Below, in pieces: positions 52,548 through 62,119 of a stretch of DNA of 64,000 nucleotides (position 1 is the first letter of the stretch; every line of letters begins with the position of its first letter). The notes under the pieces are model-generated. The model was not told the DNA's origin. It saw only the letters and a list, made by a program, of their open reading frames with translations, and searched no databases. Source of the stretch: Sorangium sp051521495. Its GTDB lineage: Bacteria; Myxococcota_A; Polyangia; Polyangiales; Polyangiaceae. Position numbers and translations under genes: made by a program. Where the stretch lies: positions 4,960,001 through 5,024,000 of the forward strand of contig NZ_CP150355.1 in NCBI RefSeq assembly GCF_051521495.1. The letters run 5' to 3'.

Positions 52548-55025
52548 ATGCCGTTAGATCGAGACCTTCCCAAGCGCGAGATCCTGCCGATCCCGGACCG
52601 GCCCTATGTCGGCCCGGTGATGTACAACGCCGCGGACCCGGCTTCCGTCTTCCCTCCCATCGAGCCGATCAAACCACCCCCGAACGCCCCCAACGTGCTC
52701 CTCATCCTGCTCGACGACGTCGGCTTCGGCGCCGCGGAGCCCTTCGGGGGGCTCATTCGCACCCCGACAGCCACGCGGCTCGCCGAAGGCGGACTCAAAT
52801 TCACCCGTTTCCACACGACGGCCCTGTGCAGCCCGACGCGCGCCGCCTTGATGACTGGCCGCAACCCCCACTCCGTCGGCATGGGCTGCATCACCGAGCT
52901 GTATACCGGCGCGCCTGGCTACACCTCGATGATCCCCAACACCGCCGCCTCGATCGCCAAGATCCTCAGGTACAACGGCTACTCGACGGCTCACTTCGGC
53001 AAGTGTCACGAGGTGCCCGTCTGGGAAACCGGCCCATCGGGGCCCTTCGACCACTGGCCCATCTACATGGGCTTCGAGAAGTTCTATGGCTTCGTGGCCG
53101 GCGAAACCAACCAGTTCTATCCCACCCTCTACGATGGAACGACCTACATCGAAACGCCTCACGACGGGGACTACCACCTGACCACGGATCTGGCAAACCA
53201 GACCATCAAGTGGATCGAGCAGCAGAAGGCCATGGCGCCGGACAAGCCCTTCTTCATCTATTTCGCTCCCGGCGCGACCCATGCGCCCCACCAGATCCCG
53301 GACGACTGGCTTGATAGGTACAAGGGGCAATTCGACTATGGCTGGGACGAACTGCGCGTGCGGATTTGGCAAACCCAAAGATCGCTTGGCGTCATTCCAC
53401 CGGACGCGGAGCTGACGGACCGCAACCAATATGTTGCACCTTGGGCGGAAGTGTCCGAGGACATGAAGCGGCCCCTGCGCCGCGAGATGGAACTCTACGC
53501 CTCTTTCCTCGAGCAGACCGACTACGAGGTCGGCAGGGTGATCGACACGCTCAGGAACCTCGACCTCATGGATAACACGCTGATCATTTACATCCTCGGC
53601 GACAACGGCGCTTCCGCCGAAGGCACCTTTGTCGGCACCTTCAACGAGATGATCGGCTTCAACAACATCCAGATGCCGCCCGAGGAGCAGGATAGAATCA
53701 TCAAGGAAAACATCGACCGCTTCGGCACCAAGGAAGCGTACAATCACTATGCCATCGGCTGGGCCCAGGCCATGTGCACGCCGTATCAGTGGACCAAGCA
53801 GGTCGCCAGCTACTTCGGCGGCACGCGCAACGGCATGATCGTCCATTGGCCAGGCCACATCGACCGGGGCACCGGGCTGCGACAACAATTCACGTACGTG
53901 ATCGATGTGCTTCCGACGATCCTCGAAGCGGCCGGATTGCCGGAGCCGTTGAGCGTCGACGGAGTGCTGCAGATGCCCATCGAGGGTACGAGCTTCCTCC
54001 GGACGTTCACAGACGAGAATGCGCCCGAGTTCCGCACGACCCAGTACTTCGAGATGTTTGGCAACCGTGGCATCTACCATGAAGGCTGGACCGCCGTCAC
54101 CCTCCACTCGAAGCCCTGGGACTGGCAATCCAATCCGAACTACGAAGGGGATAGGTGGGAGCTCTACTACACGTACCCATGGCCGTCTCCCGACGGGAAG
54201 AAGCCGCCGTATGCGGTGGACTGGACCCAGACGACCAACCTCGCCGAAAAGGAGCCCGAAAGGCTAGCGCAGCTGAAGCAACTTTTTGAGATCACCGCGG
54301 CCCGATACAACGTCTTTCCCCTCAACGACGAAAAGACAGAGCGCCTAGAACAGCCGCCCCTCCCGGTCGGCGCGAAGCAGAGGTACGTCGACGGCAGTTT
54401 CGTCTCTGACCCGTGCGTGATCAACAACTTCAACCGCTCATTCAGGATCACGGCAGAGATCACGACCGAGGAAGAGGCGAACGGCGCGATCCTCGCCCGG
54501 GGCAACGATTTCGGTGGCTTTGGCCTCTATGTCAAAAACGGAAAGCTCACGTACGTCTACAACTACCTTGGGCTCAAGCGGTACTACGCCCAAGCCCGAG
54601 ATCCGCTGCCGAAGAGGGCCAAACCCTACGAGGTCCGCATGGAGTTTACCTACACAGGCGGCGACCTTATGGGCCTGGGCGGCACGGTGAAGCTGCTCGT
54701 CCGAGAAACCAAGGAGAAGCCCGGGGTCGTCTACGAGTTCGACGACCTCGGGCTCGTCGCGTCCCCGGACATCGGTGAGGACCCGCTCGACGCGACACGG
54801 GAGAATGAGCCGGGCCATATCGTTGAGACCAATCCGATCATCTTCAACGTGGACGCCTTCCTGATGGTCGGCAAGAAGACTGGCGGCCCGTTGTGCCCCG
54901 ACTTCGCAGGTAGCGGGGACAACCGCTTCACCGGCAAGGTGCACTGGGCGGAGATCGAGCTGACGGGCGAACCCGCCGAGGTGAGCCCCGAGCACAAATT
55001 GCACGCGCTGGAGGCGATCCAGTGA
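52548..55025 (+). CDS. Arylsulfatase, large type (825 aa)
   Basis: ATG 52548 with AGGAG upstream. Formylglycine signature CSPTRAALMTGRNPH (Cys94, converted by a maturase not seen here). Metal ligands in LLILLDDVGFG and ILGDNGASAEGT; active-site GYSTAHFGKCHE and HAPHQIP. After the sulfatase domain (about 45-560) comes a ~260-residue C-terminal part with a beta-sandwich look (GFGLYVKNGKLTYVYNYLGL, VHWAEIELTGEP), usual in this ~800-residue subfamily. No signal peptide is evident. G+C and codon use differ from neighbours: many A- or T-ending codons (e.g. GAA, AAA, TAT), suggesting horizontal transfer. Releases sulfate from aryl sulfate esters. Confidence 0.95.
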   Translation: MPLDRDLPKREILPIPDRPYVGPVMYNAADPASVFPPIEPIKPPPNAPNVLLILLDDVGFGAAEPFGGLIRTPTATRLAEGGLKFTRFHTTALCSPTRAALMTGRNPHSVGMGCITELYTGAPGYTSMIPNTAASIAKILRYNGYSTAHFGKCHEVPVWETGPSGPFDHWPIYMGFEKFYGFVAGETNQFYPTLYDGTTYIETPHDGDYHLTTDLANQTIKWIEQQKAMAPDKPFFIYFAPGATHAPHQIPDDWLDRYKGQFDYGWDELRVRIWQTQRSLGVIPPDAELTDRNQYVAPWAEVSEDMKRPLRREMELYASFLEQTDYEVGRVIDTLRNLDLMDNTLIIYILGDNGASAEGTFVGTFNEMIGFNNIQMPPEEQDRIIKENIDRFGTKEAYNHYAIGWAQAMCTPYQWTKQVASYFGGTRNGMIVHWPGHIDRGTGLRQQFTYVIDVLPTILEAAGLPEPLSVDGVLQMPIEGTSFLRTFTDENAPEFRTTQYFEMFGNRGIYHEGWTAVTLHSKPWDWQSNPNYEGDRWELYYTYPWPSPDGKKPPYAVDWTQTTNLAEKEPERLAQLKQLFEITAARYNVFPLNDEKTERLEQPPLPVGAKQRYVDGSFVSDPCVINNFNRSFRITAEITTEEEANGAILARGNDFGGFGLYVKNGKLTYVYNYLGLKRYYAQARDPLPKRAKPYEVRMEFTYTGGDLMGLGGTVKLLVRETKEKPGVVYEFDDLGLVASPDIGEDPLDATRENEPGHIVETNPIIFNVDAFLMVGKKTGGPLCPDFAGSGDNRFTGKVHWAEIELTGEPAEVSPEHKLHALEAIQ

Positions 55026-55140
55026 CCCCTTGACCCGGCCGAACGGGCGGCCCGCTTCCGCGCTCGTCTCTCCCCCAGCGCCGCCACGACAAAGTCTCGG
55101 AGCGCCGCCGGCGAGGGGGGCTCTCGCAGCCGGGCGGCGG

Positions 55141-56709
55141 CTACACCGCGCCTTCGCGGAGCCACTCGCCGAACCGCTCGCCGATCATCAGCGCTGTCAG
55201 GTTCGTGTTCACGCTCGGGATGGTCGGCATGATGCTCGCGTCCGCGACGATCAGGCCCTCGACGCCGCGGACCCGCCCGCGCCCGTCGACCGCCGCCGAG
55301 AGGTCCCCCTCGGGCCCCATCGGGGCCGTCCCGCAGGGGTGGTAGCCCGAGCCGCAGCTCCGGTAGATCCATCGCTCCAGCGCCTCGCGCCGCATCAGCG
55401 TGCGCTCCGTGGGCCAGACGAACCAGCCTAGCTCGCGCATCGGCGCGGTGCGGGCGACCTCGTACGCCAGCTCCAGCGCGTCGACCGCGCGCGACAGGTC
55501 GTCTCGGTCGACGAGCATGTTCGAGACGATGCGGGGCCGCGCGTGCGGGTCGGCGCTCGCGTGCTCGATGCGGCCGACGCCGCGCGGCTTGCCGATGCAG
55601 CACGCGATGGCGAACGCCGGTATCGTGAGGCGCGGGTGCAGCGGGAAGAACGAGCCCGGCTGGAGCATCATGTCGTTCGGGTACGGGCTGCCGCGCGAGG
55701 TGTAGCGGAGCACCGTCTGGACGAGCGGCTGGCGCGGGACGTCGATCAGGCCGCGGCGGCGCGGCAAGAGGCCGATGACCGCCCCCGGATGATCGAGCAG
55801 CCGCGCCCCCACGGCGGGCACGTCGGACACGAGCTCGACCCCGAGGCGCGCGAGCTCTGCGCGCGGCCCGATCCCGCTGCGCAGGAGGATCCCTGGCGTC
55901 GCGATCGCGCCCGCGCTCAGCACCACCCTCCGCGTCGCGACGACCTCGACGCGCCCGTCCGCCTCGATCTCGACCCCCTCGACCCGGCGGTTCCGCACGA
56001 GCACCCGCCGCACCGTCGTGCGCGGCCGGAGCCGCAGGTTCTCGCGCCGGCGCACCTCGGCGGTCAGGTAGCAGCGCGCCGCGCTCATGCGCTGTCCGTC
56101 GATCTTGTTCATCGCGTGCGGCCCGACGCCGCCGGGCGCGCGCGGATCGTTCGTGTCCGCGCACTCGGGGTGGCCGAGCGCCCTGCACCCGTCGACGAAC
56201 GCCGCCTGCCACGGCACGAGCTCCTCGCGCCGGGCGCGGCGGATCGGCACCGGGCCGCCCTTGCCGTGCCAGGGCTCGCCGAAGTCGAGATCGTCCTCGA
56301 GGCGCTTGAAATAAGGCAGGCAGGCGTCGAAGCCCCACTCGGGCAGGCCGAGCGCCGCCCACTCGTCGTAGTCGTAAGGCTGGCCGCGGACCGCGATGCA
56401 CGTGTTCACGGCCGACGAGCCGCCGACCACCTTGCCGCGCGGGAAGAGAAACATGATCTGCCCGGGCGTCGGCCGGTGGCGGTAGCCCCAGTCGTGCGCG
56501 AGCCACGAGTTGCGGGTGCCGTCCCGCAGATCGGCGGGCAGGCTCTCCGGGTCCGGGTAGTCCGGGCCAGCCTCGAGCAGCAGGACCTCGCGATCCGCGC
56601 GCTCCGTGACGCGCGCGGCGATCACGGCGCCCGCCGAGCCGGACCCGACGACGACGAGCTCCGCGGCGCCGGCCGCGCGGGGCGAGGAGGACGGTGACGA
56701 TCGAAACAC
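55141..56709 (-). CDS. GMC-family FAD oxidoreductase (choline dehydrogenase-like)
   Basis: 522 residues from GTG 56709; the longer frame to 56877 would overlap the nitrite operon and is less likely. FAD-binding LVVVGSGSAGAVIAARVTE, VVGGSSAVNTCIAVRG (GMC signature 1), GAIATPGILLRSGIGP (signature 2), and the C-terminal HPCGTAPMGP and SVNTNLTALMIGER regions with the catalytic His-Asn area. Family members oxidise alcohols such as choline, glucose or sterols; the particular substrate is not readable. It is preceded by a Ser/Pro-rich stretch but no clear signal peptide. Convergent with the sulfatase and divergent from the nitrite reductase operon. Confidence 0.93.
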   Translation of the reverse strand: MFRSSPSSSPRAAGAAELVVVGSGSAGAVIAARVTERADREVLLLEAGPDYPDPESLPADLRDGTRNSWLAHDWGYRHRPTPGQIMFLFPRGKVVGGSSAVNTCIAVRGQPYDYDEWAALGLPEWGFDACLPYFKRLEDDLDFGEPWHGKGGPVPIRRARREELVPWQAAFVDGCRALGHPECADTNDPRAPGGVGPHAMNKIDGQRMSAARCYLTAEVRRRENLRLRPRTTVRRVLVRNRRVEGVEIEADGRVEVVATRRVVLSAGAIATPGILLRSGIGPRAELARLGVELVSDVPAVGARLLDHPGAVIGLLPRRRGLIDVPRQPLVQTVLRYTSRGSPYPNDMMLQPGSFFPLHPRLTIPAFAIACCIGKPRGVGRIEHASADPHARPRIVSNMLVDRDDLSRAVDALELAYEVARTAPMRELGWFVWPTERTLMRREALERWIYRSCGSGYHPCGTAPMGPEGDLSAAVDGRGRVRGVEGLIVADASIMPTIPSVNTNLTALMIGERFGEWLREGAV

Positions 56710-56867
56710 CTTGGAAACTCGACCTACACGGGATCGCGCCGCCGGGCAACGAACCCTCGAAACTGTCCTCGCTGTATGACCGTGGTGCGGTGCCAGAGCG
56801 CCGCGGCGCGCGCCGGGCGGCGTACGGCGCGCGCGCCCGTGTCCGATGATCCGCCCGGGAGGCCACA

Positions 56868-57212
56868 TTGGAAACACCGAGGTTCATACAGGGTGTCTAC
56901 TCGTTCGAGGGGCAGGGCCTGGAGCAGCCGGTGCCCCTTCGTCCGGCGGTCGGGTACACCGTCCCGCGGGACAAGCGCGCGCAGCTCATCTACCTGCGCG
57001 CGGGCAACTCCACGCCCGAGCTCATCTACCTGCTCCTCAAGCGCGACGGCCACCCGATGCGCTATTTCCCGATCGGCGCCAAGGGCGCGATCCACGTGCC
57101 GCTCGTGATCGTCGAGGACATCCACCCCGAGAGCGTGATCGAGCTGTGCGTGGGCGCGCCCGAAGGGACGCGCGGGCTCGCGACGATCGACCTCGGCCTC
57201 GCGGAGATCTGA
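56868..57212 (+). CDS. Small protein of unknown function heading the nirBD operon
   Basis: 114 residues from TTG 56868, which has GGGAGG six bases upstream; no ATG or GTG in frame would keep the conserved start. The product, ETPRFIQGVYSFEGQGLEQP then VPLRPAVGYTVPRDKRAQLI and YLRAGNSTPELIYLLLKRDG, looks like a compact beta-rich cytoplasmic protein. No catalytic motif is visible, and I recognise no family beyond a likeness to small proteins associated with molybdopterin or nitrogen enzymes. Three bases separate it from nirB, so co-expression is nearly certain; a role in nitrite reduction or its regulation is inferred from position. Confidence 0.78.
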   Translation: METPRFIQGVYSFEGQGLEQPVPLRPAVGYTVPRDKRAQLIYLRAGNSTPELIYLLLKRDGHPMRYFPIGAKGAIHVPLVIVEDIHPESVIELCVGAPEGTRGLATIDLGLAEI

Positions 57213-57215
57213 GCC

Positions 57216-59660
57216 ATGCAGAAGAAGAGAAAGCTCGTCTTGATCGGCAACGGGATGGCCGGCGTCCGCACCGTCGAGGAGATCCTCGCGCGCGGCGGCG
57301 CCGAGCAATTCGAGATCACCATCTTCGGCGACGAGCCGTATGGCAATTACAACCGTATCCTACTCTCGGAAGTGCTGAACGGCTCCCAGGAAGCGAGCGA
57401 GATCTTCCTCAACCCCCTGGCCTGGTACCGGGAGAACGGCATCCAGCTCCACGCGGGCGTGCGCGCGCGGGCCATCCACCGGCACTCGCGCCAGGTGACC
57501 GGCGATCACGGGGTCGTGGCGCCCTATGACAACCTGATCATCGCGACGGGCAGCTCGCCGTACATCCCGCCGATCCAGGGCGTGCGGCTCGAGGACGGCA
57601 GGGAGAAGCCCGGCGTGTTCGTGTTCCGCAGCCTGGACGACTGCCACAAGATCGCCCAGTACGCTCGGGGCAAGCGGAGCGCCGCGGTCGTCGGCGGCGG
57701 GCTCCTCGGGCTCGAGGCCGCGCGCGGGCTGCAGAACTTCGGGCTCGACGTCCACGTCGTCCACATCAGCGGTCACCTGATGGGGCAACAGCTCGACGCC
57801 ACGGCGGGCGGCATGCTGAAGACAACGCTCGAGCAGCTCGGCGTGACGGTGCACCTCAGCAAGAGCACGAAGGAGGTGCTTGGCGAGGACCGCGTCACGG
57901 GGCTCCGCTTCGCCGACGACGAGACGCTCGACTGCGATCTCGTGGTGATCTCCGCGGGCATCCGGCCGAACGTCGAGATCGCCCTGCGCGCCGGCCTGAC
58001 CGTCGAGCGCGGGATCGTGGTGGACAACCACATGCGCTCTCCGGACGATCCGAGGATCTACGCCGTCGGCGAGTGCGCGCAGCACCGGGGGCAGGTCTAC
58101 GGGCTCGTGGCGCCGCTCTGGGAGCAGGGCAAGGTGCTCGCCGATCACATCACGAAGCGCAACGAGAAGGCCTCCTATGCCGGCTCGAAGGTCGCCACGA
58201 AGCTGAAGGTCATGGGCATCCAGCTCGCCTCGATGGGCATCACCGAGCCCGCCGACGACCGCGACGAGATCGTGCAGTTCCTCGAGCCGAAGAAGGGGAC
58301 GTACAAGAAGCTCATCATCCGCGACGGCAGGCTGCTCGGCGGCATCCTCCTCGGCGACGTCAGCAAGGCCGCGTACCTGATGCAGGCGTTCGACAAGAGC
58401 GCGCCGCTGCCGGAAGAGCGGCTGTCGCTGCTGTTCGACATCGGCGCGCCCTCGCCGCAGGCGACGATCGAGGAGATGCCGCCGGGGATGCAGGTCTGCA
58501 ACTGCAACGGCGTCAGCAAGGAGGGCCTCGTCGCGTGCGTGCGGTCCGGCAAGCGGACCGCGCGGGCGGCCATGGACGCGACGCGCGCGGGGATGGGCTG
58601 TGGCGCCTGCAAGCAGCTCGTCTCGGAGATCGTGGCGTGGGCGTGCGGCGGCGCGGCGGAGCAGGACCCCGCGGCGAGCTACTATGTGCCCGGCGTCCCG
58701 CTGAGCAAGCCCGAGCTCGTCCAGGCGATCCGCGAGCGCGGGCTCAGGTCGGTGTCCGCCGTCTTCCGCGAGCTGGCCGGCGGGAACGAGGACCCGGGGA
58801 GCAAGCCGGGGCTCGCGTCGCTGCTCCGCACGTTATGGCACCACGACTACGAGGACGAGCGCGACGCCCGCTTCATCAACGACCGCGTGCACGCCAACAT
58901 CCAGAAGGACGGCACCTTCAGCGTGATCCCGCAGATCGCGGGGGGCGTCACGTCGGCCGCGCAGCTCCGGCGGATCGCGGACGTGGTCGACAAGTACCGC
59001 GTGCCGCTCGTGAAGCTGACCGGCGGCCAGCGCATCGACCTGCTCGGCGTGAGGAAAGAGGACCTGCCGGCGGTGTGGCGCGACCTCGACATGCCCTCGG
59101 GCTTCGCTTACGGGAAGTCGTACCGCACCTGCAAGAGCTGCGTGGGGAGCGATTTCTGCCGGTATGGGCTCGGCGACAGCATCGCGCTCGCGGTGAAGAT
59201 CGAGGAGCGCTTCCACGGCATGGACACGCCGGCCAAGCTGAAGCTCGCGACGGCGGGCTGCCCGCGCAACTGCTCCGAGGCGATGGTGAAGGACGTCGGC
59301 GCTGTCGCGGTGGAGGGCGGCAAGTGGGAGATCTACGTCGGCGGCGCGGCCGGCGCCCACGTGCGCAAGGGCGACGTGCTCTGCGTGGTCGACGCGCACG
59401 AGGACGTGCTCAGGCTCATGGGCCGCTTCATCCAGTATTACCGCGAGAACGCCAGGTACCTGGAGCGGACGTATGGCTTCGTGGAGCGCGTCGGGATCCA
59501 GAAGATCCGCGCGGTGGTCGTGGACGACAGCGAGGGCATCGCCGCGCGCCTCGACGAGGAGATGCGGAAGACGGTCGAGGCGTACCGGGATCCGTGGAGA
59601 GAGGCGTACGCCCCGGCGACGCCGAACCAGTTCCGATCGGTGCTGCCGATCGTGCAATGA
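57216..59660 (+). CDS. nirB: Assimilatory NAD(P)H nitrite reductase, large subunit
   Basis: 814 residues. FAD/NAD domains about 5-330 (LVLIGNGMAGVRTVEEIL, NLIIATGSSPYIPP, AVVGGGLLGLEAARGL, IYAVGECAQH). A BFD-like [2Fe-2S] domain near 427-465 has VCNCNGVSKEG ... GCGACKQLV. A ferredoxin-like half-domain follows (HANIQKDGTFSVIPQIAGGV) and then the siroheme/[4Fe-4S] site with TCKSCVGSDFC near 638 and GCPRNCSEA near 681. The enzyme reduces nitrite to ammonium with six electrons, in the cytoplasm. Its length is normal, and nirD follows directly. No nitrate reductase or transporter lies in the window. Confidence 0.97.
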   Translation: MQKKRKLVLIGNGMAGVRTVEEILARGGAEQFEITIFGDEPYGNYNRILLSEVLNGSQEASEIFLNPLAWYRENGIQLHAGVRARAIHRHSRQVTGDHGVVAPYDNLIIATGSSPYIPPIQGVRLEDGREKPGVFVFRSLDDCHKIAQYARGKRSAAVVGGGLLGLEAARGLQNFGLDVHVVHISGHLMGQQLDATAGGMLKTTLEQLGVTVHLSKSTKEVLGEDRVTGLRFADDETLDCDLVVISAGIRPNVEIALRAGLTVERGIVVDNHMRSPDDPRIYAVGECAQHRGQVYGLVAPLWEQGKVLADHITKRNEKASYAGSKVATKLKVMGIQLASMGITEPADDRDEIVQFLEPKKGTYKKLIIRDGRLLGGILLGDVSKAAYLMQAFDKSAPLPEERLSLLFDIGAPSPQATIEEMPPGMQVCNCNGVSKEGLVACVRSGKRTARAAMDATRAGMGCGACKQLVSEIVAWACGGAAEQDPAASYYVPGVPLSKPELVQAIRERGLRSVSAVFRELAGGNEDPGSKPGLASLLRTLWHHDYEDERDARFINDRVHANIQKDGTFSVIPQIAGGVTSAAQLRRIADVVDKYRVPLVKLTGGQRIDLLGVRKEDLPAVWRDLDMPSGFAYGKSYRTCKSCVGSDFCRYGLGDSIALAVKIEERFHGMDTPAKLKLATAGCPRNCSEAMVKDVGAVAVEGGKWEIYVGGAAGAHVRKGDVLCVVDAHEDVLRLMGRFIQYYRENARYLERTYGFVERVGIQKIRAVVVDDSEGIAARLDEEMRKTVEAYRDPWREAYAPATPNQFRSVLPIVQ

Positions 59661-59989
59661 GGGGGCGCGACATGGAGATCACCCTGGGCCCCCTCTCGGC
59701 GATCCCGCCGGGCGAGGGGCGCGCGTTCGAGGTCGGATCGGAGCGCATCGCGGTGTTCGTCACGCGGGAAGGCCGCGTGTTCGCCACGCAGGCGCGCTGC
59801 CCGCACCGCGGCGGCCCGCTGGTCGACGGGCTGCTCGGCGGCTGCACGCTCATCTGCCCGCTGCACGCCCAGAAGTTCAACCTGGAGACGGGAGAGGCCC
59901 TGAGCGGCGGGGAGGGGCTCAAGACGTATCCCGTCCGCCTGAGCGCGACGAACCAGATCCTGGTGCGGATCGAGGGCGGCGGGGGCTGA
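59657..59989 (+). CDS. nirD: Nitrite reductase small subunit (Rieske-type)
   Basis: 110 residues from ATG 59657, which overlaps the nirB stop (ATGA); ATG 59672 with GAGGGGG in front is an equally good start. The Rieske motifs CPHRGGPL and CPLHAQKFNL are both complete, whereas some NirD proteins lack the cluster ligands. It therefore probably carries a [2Fe-2S] cluster. It forms the NirBD complex with the preceding subunit, passing electrons toward siroheme. Translational coupling fits equal subunit production. Confidence 0.95.
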   Translation: MRGRDMEITLGPLSAIPPGEGRAFEVGSERIAVFVTREGRVFATQARCPHRGGPLVDGLLGGCTLICPLHAQKFNLETGEALSGGEGLKTYPVRLSATNQILVRIEGGGG

Positions 59990-60035
59990 GCGCCGCCCGC
60001 GCGCCGGGGGCCGGCGGCCCCGCCGGGCGCCCTGC

Positions 60036-60062
60036 TCCCCCCGGGCTTCGACGCCTGGTTCG
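60036..60062 (+). pseudogene. Relic of a Ser/Thr kinase gene (27-bp exact match)
   Basis: These 27 bases are identical to 62922-62948 inside the kinase gene downstream, where they encode PPGFDAWF of the kinase C-lobe. Here the frame reads GALLPPGFDAWFVHS and is not part of an intact gene. It lies between nirD and the TPR lipoprotein and is best read as a leftover of a kinase gene or a small duplication. Confidence 0.55.
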
Positions 60063-60157
60063 TTCACTCCACAGCCTGCGGGCTTTGGTTGTTCGCGTCT
60101 ACGTCCGAACAGGGGCTTCCAGGAGGCGCGCCCCTGGGCGTAAGAAAGGCGGAGAGC

Positions 60158-61966
60158 ATGACGAAGACGCGTATCAAGCCGGGGAGCCATCCCAGCACCC
60201 TTGGGCACGCCGTGAGCTGCCTCCTCGTCGCCCTGGCCGCGACGGGGTGCGGCGCACCTCCTCCACCCACAACAGCGACCAGCGCGGCCTCCTCCGCGGC
60301 CGCGCCGGGGCAACCCCAGGAGCCCCCTGCGTCCGCAGCCAATCCGCCCGGCGCGTCCACCGCCCAGTGCGACCGGCCGCTCACCCCCACGCAGCGCCTC
60401 GCGCGCGAGGCAGACCGGATGGCGCCCGTCGATATCGACGGCGCGATCGCCAGATACGAAGAGGCCACAAAGCTCGACCCGACCGACCACCGTATTTTCT
60501 TCGAGCTCGCGATGGCCCTCAAGAAGAGCGACCGGTGGGCCGACGTCGTCTCGACGATGCGCCGCGCGACGGCGCTCGCGCCCAGGTTCGCGACCTACTG
60601 GGTGGAGCTCGGCTATGCGCAAGAAGCCCTGGCGAAGCGCAAGGCCGGATCCTTCGAGGACGCGAAGAGGGCCTACCTGACGTGCGTCGAGATCGATCCC
60701 TGGCTCGCCGACTGCCATGAGCGGATCGGACATGTCCTCCTGTGGACCGACGACGAGCGCGGGGCGATCGAGCGCTACACCGAGGCGATCCGGCGGGAGC
60801 CGGACGCGCTGCGCCATTACCTCCCCTTGGCCGATCTTTATATACGCCTCGATCATATTGCGGAGGCGGAGGCGGTGCTGCGCGAGGCCGTCCGGCGGGC
60901 GAAGCCGGGCGACAAATCGCTCTTTGCGGCGCACACGATGCTCGCGTCGGTGCATCAAGACAGAGGAAACCTGGCGGAGATGGTCGCGGAGCTCGAGGCG
61001 GCGAAGGCAGTCGCCGGCGAGGGCCTCGAGGCGGACGTAATCCTCTTCAGCCTGGGATCGTCCTACGCGCTGCTCGCGCCCCCGAGGGCTTCGGAGAGCG
61101 TGACGAACCTCCGCGCGTTCTATGCGCGCCGTTGCCTGGGCTCTGGCGCGAAAGCCTTCAAGGCCGAGTGTGCGTCGGCGGCTGCGCTCATTCAGAGGCT
61201 CGGGGGTACGGTCCCGGCGGCCGGCGACGCGAGCGCCGCGTCCGGCGGCGCGCCGAAGGCCTCGCAGGCCTCGAAGAGCGCAGCGCCCGCGGGCGCTGGA
61301 GCCTCAGCCGCGGGCGCTTCGGAGTGCGGCGAGCCTCCGGGGCCTTATCAACCCCGGCCGGCGTACGCAGGGCCGGCGCCGTCGCTCCCCGCGATCCCTG
61401 CGCCATGGACGGGGCCCGTGAAGATCGGCGACGCGTATACGGTCCGGGGTCTCATGCACCACCTCCGGAGCCGCGTTCATTCCGACGAGGTGACCAGCAA
61501 GCCCATTTCGGTGGTTGGATACGTCGTCCGGACCAATTTCGAGGAGGCGCCGCTGTGCGCGGTGCACCGGACGGGAAAGGCTGATCCGGCCGATTGCAAG
61601 TCGCCGCTTCCTTCATTCGCCATCGCCGACGCGAAGGGCGAGAAGACGCGGGTCATTGACGTCATGGGATGGGCGTCGAATTTCGCCCAGATCTATACGA
61701 TGATCGAGGCCATCGACAAGGCCCCGAAGGGCCAGGCGAAGAGCGTCCGCCTCGCCGACGAGTTCACGGGGGCAGACCTCCCGAACCCGCTGCCGAGCCC
61801 TGGGGCGAAGGTGAGGGTCACGGGCACGTATGGAGTGATCTTCCAACGGCAAGGCCAAGGCTCCGCGGCGAACCCGAAGAGCGGGATCGTGACGGCCGAG
61901 CGCATCGAGACGCTCGAGGATGCGCCCACGAAGGCCTACCTGCCGGGCATGACGCCGCGCCGCTGA
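60158..61966 (+). CDS. TPR lipoprotein with C-terminal OB-like domain
   Basis: 602 residues from ATG 60158 (GGAGA upstream). Lipoprotein signal ends VALAATGC (Cys31). An Ala/Pro-rich linker is followed by TPR repeats from about 75 to 340 (AIARYEEATKLDPTDHRIFF, YLTCVEIDPWLADCHERIGH, AIERYTEAIRREPDALRHYL). After a Ser/Ala-rich linker the C-terminal ~180 residues form a beta-rich domain (VTSKPISVVGYVVRTNFEEA, PSFAIADAKGEKTRVIDVMG, GAKVRVTGTYGVIF) resembling the tRNA-anti/OB-like fold found in lipoproteins of myxobacteria. Probably an outer-membrane-anchored scaffold; specific role unknown. It precedes a transmembrane kinase on the same strand. Confidence 0.82.
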   Translation: MTKTRIKPGSHPSTLGHAVSCLLVALAATGCGAPPPPTTATSAASSAAAPGQPQEPPASAANPPGASTAQCDRPLTPTQRLAREADRMAPVDIDGAIARYEEATKLDPTDHRIFFELAMALKKSDRWADVVSTMRRATALAPRFATYWVELGYAQEALAKRKAGSFEDAKRAYLTCVEIDPWLADCHERIGHVLLWTDDERGAIERYTEAIRREPDALRHYLPLADLYIRLDHIAEAEAVLREAVRRAKPGDKSLFAAHTMLASVHQDRGNLAEMVAELEAAKAVAGEGLEADVILFSLGSSYALLAPPRASESVTNLRAFYARRCLGSGAKAFKAECASAAALIQRLGGTVPAAGDASAASGGAPKASQASKSAAPAGAGASAAGASECGEPPGPYQPRPAYAGPAPSLPAIPAPWTGPVKIGDAYTVRGLMHHLRSRVHSDEVTSKPISVVGYVVRTNFEEAPLCAVHRTGKADPADCKSPLPSFAIADAKGEKTRVIDVMGWASNFAQIYTMIEAIDKAPKGQAKSVRLADEFTGADLPNPLPSPGAKVRVTGTYGVIFQRQGQGSAANPKSGIVTAERIETLEDAPTKAYLPGMTPRR

Positions 61967-62119
61967 CCGCCGCCCGCGCGCCGGGGCCCGACCCTGGCGC
62001 GCGCCCCTTCGGGCACGCCTCGCCGGCGCGCCGCGGAGCCCCTCGATAGCGCGTCTTTGGGTACGCTACCGGAGCGCGTCGCGCGTCACCCGACGTTGCC
62101 TGGAGGGTTCCCGTTCGTC

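Noticed and set aside
56710..56877. N-terminal extension of the GMC oxidoreductase
   Set aside because: It would overlap the TTG-started gene with a good RBS on the other strand and adds no conserved sequence.
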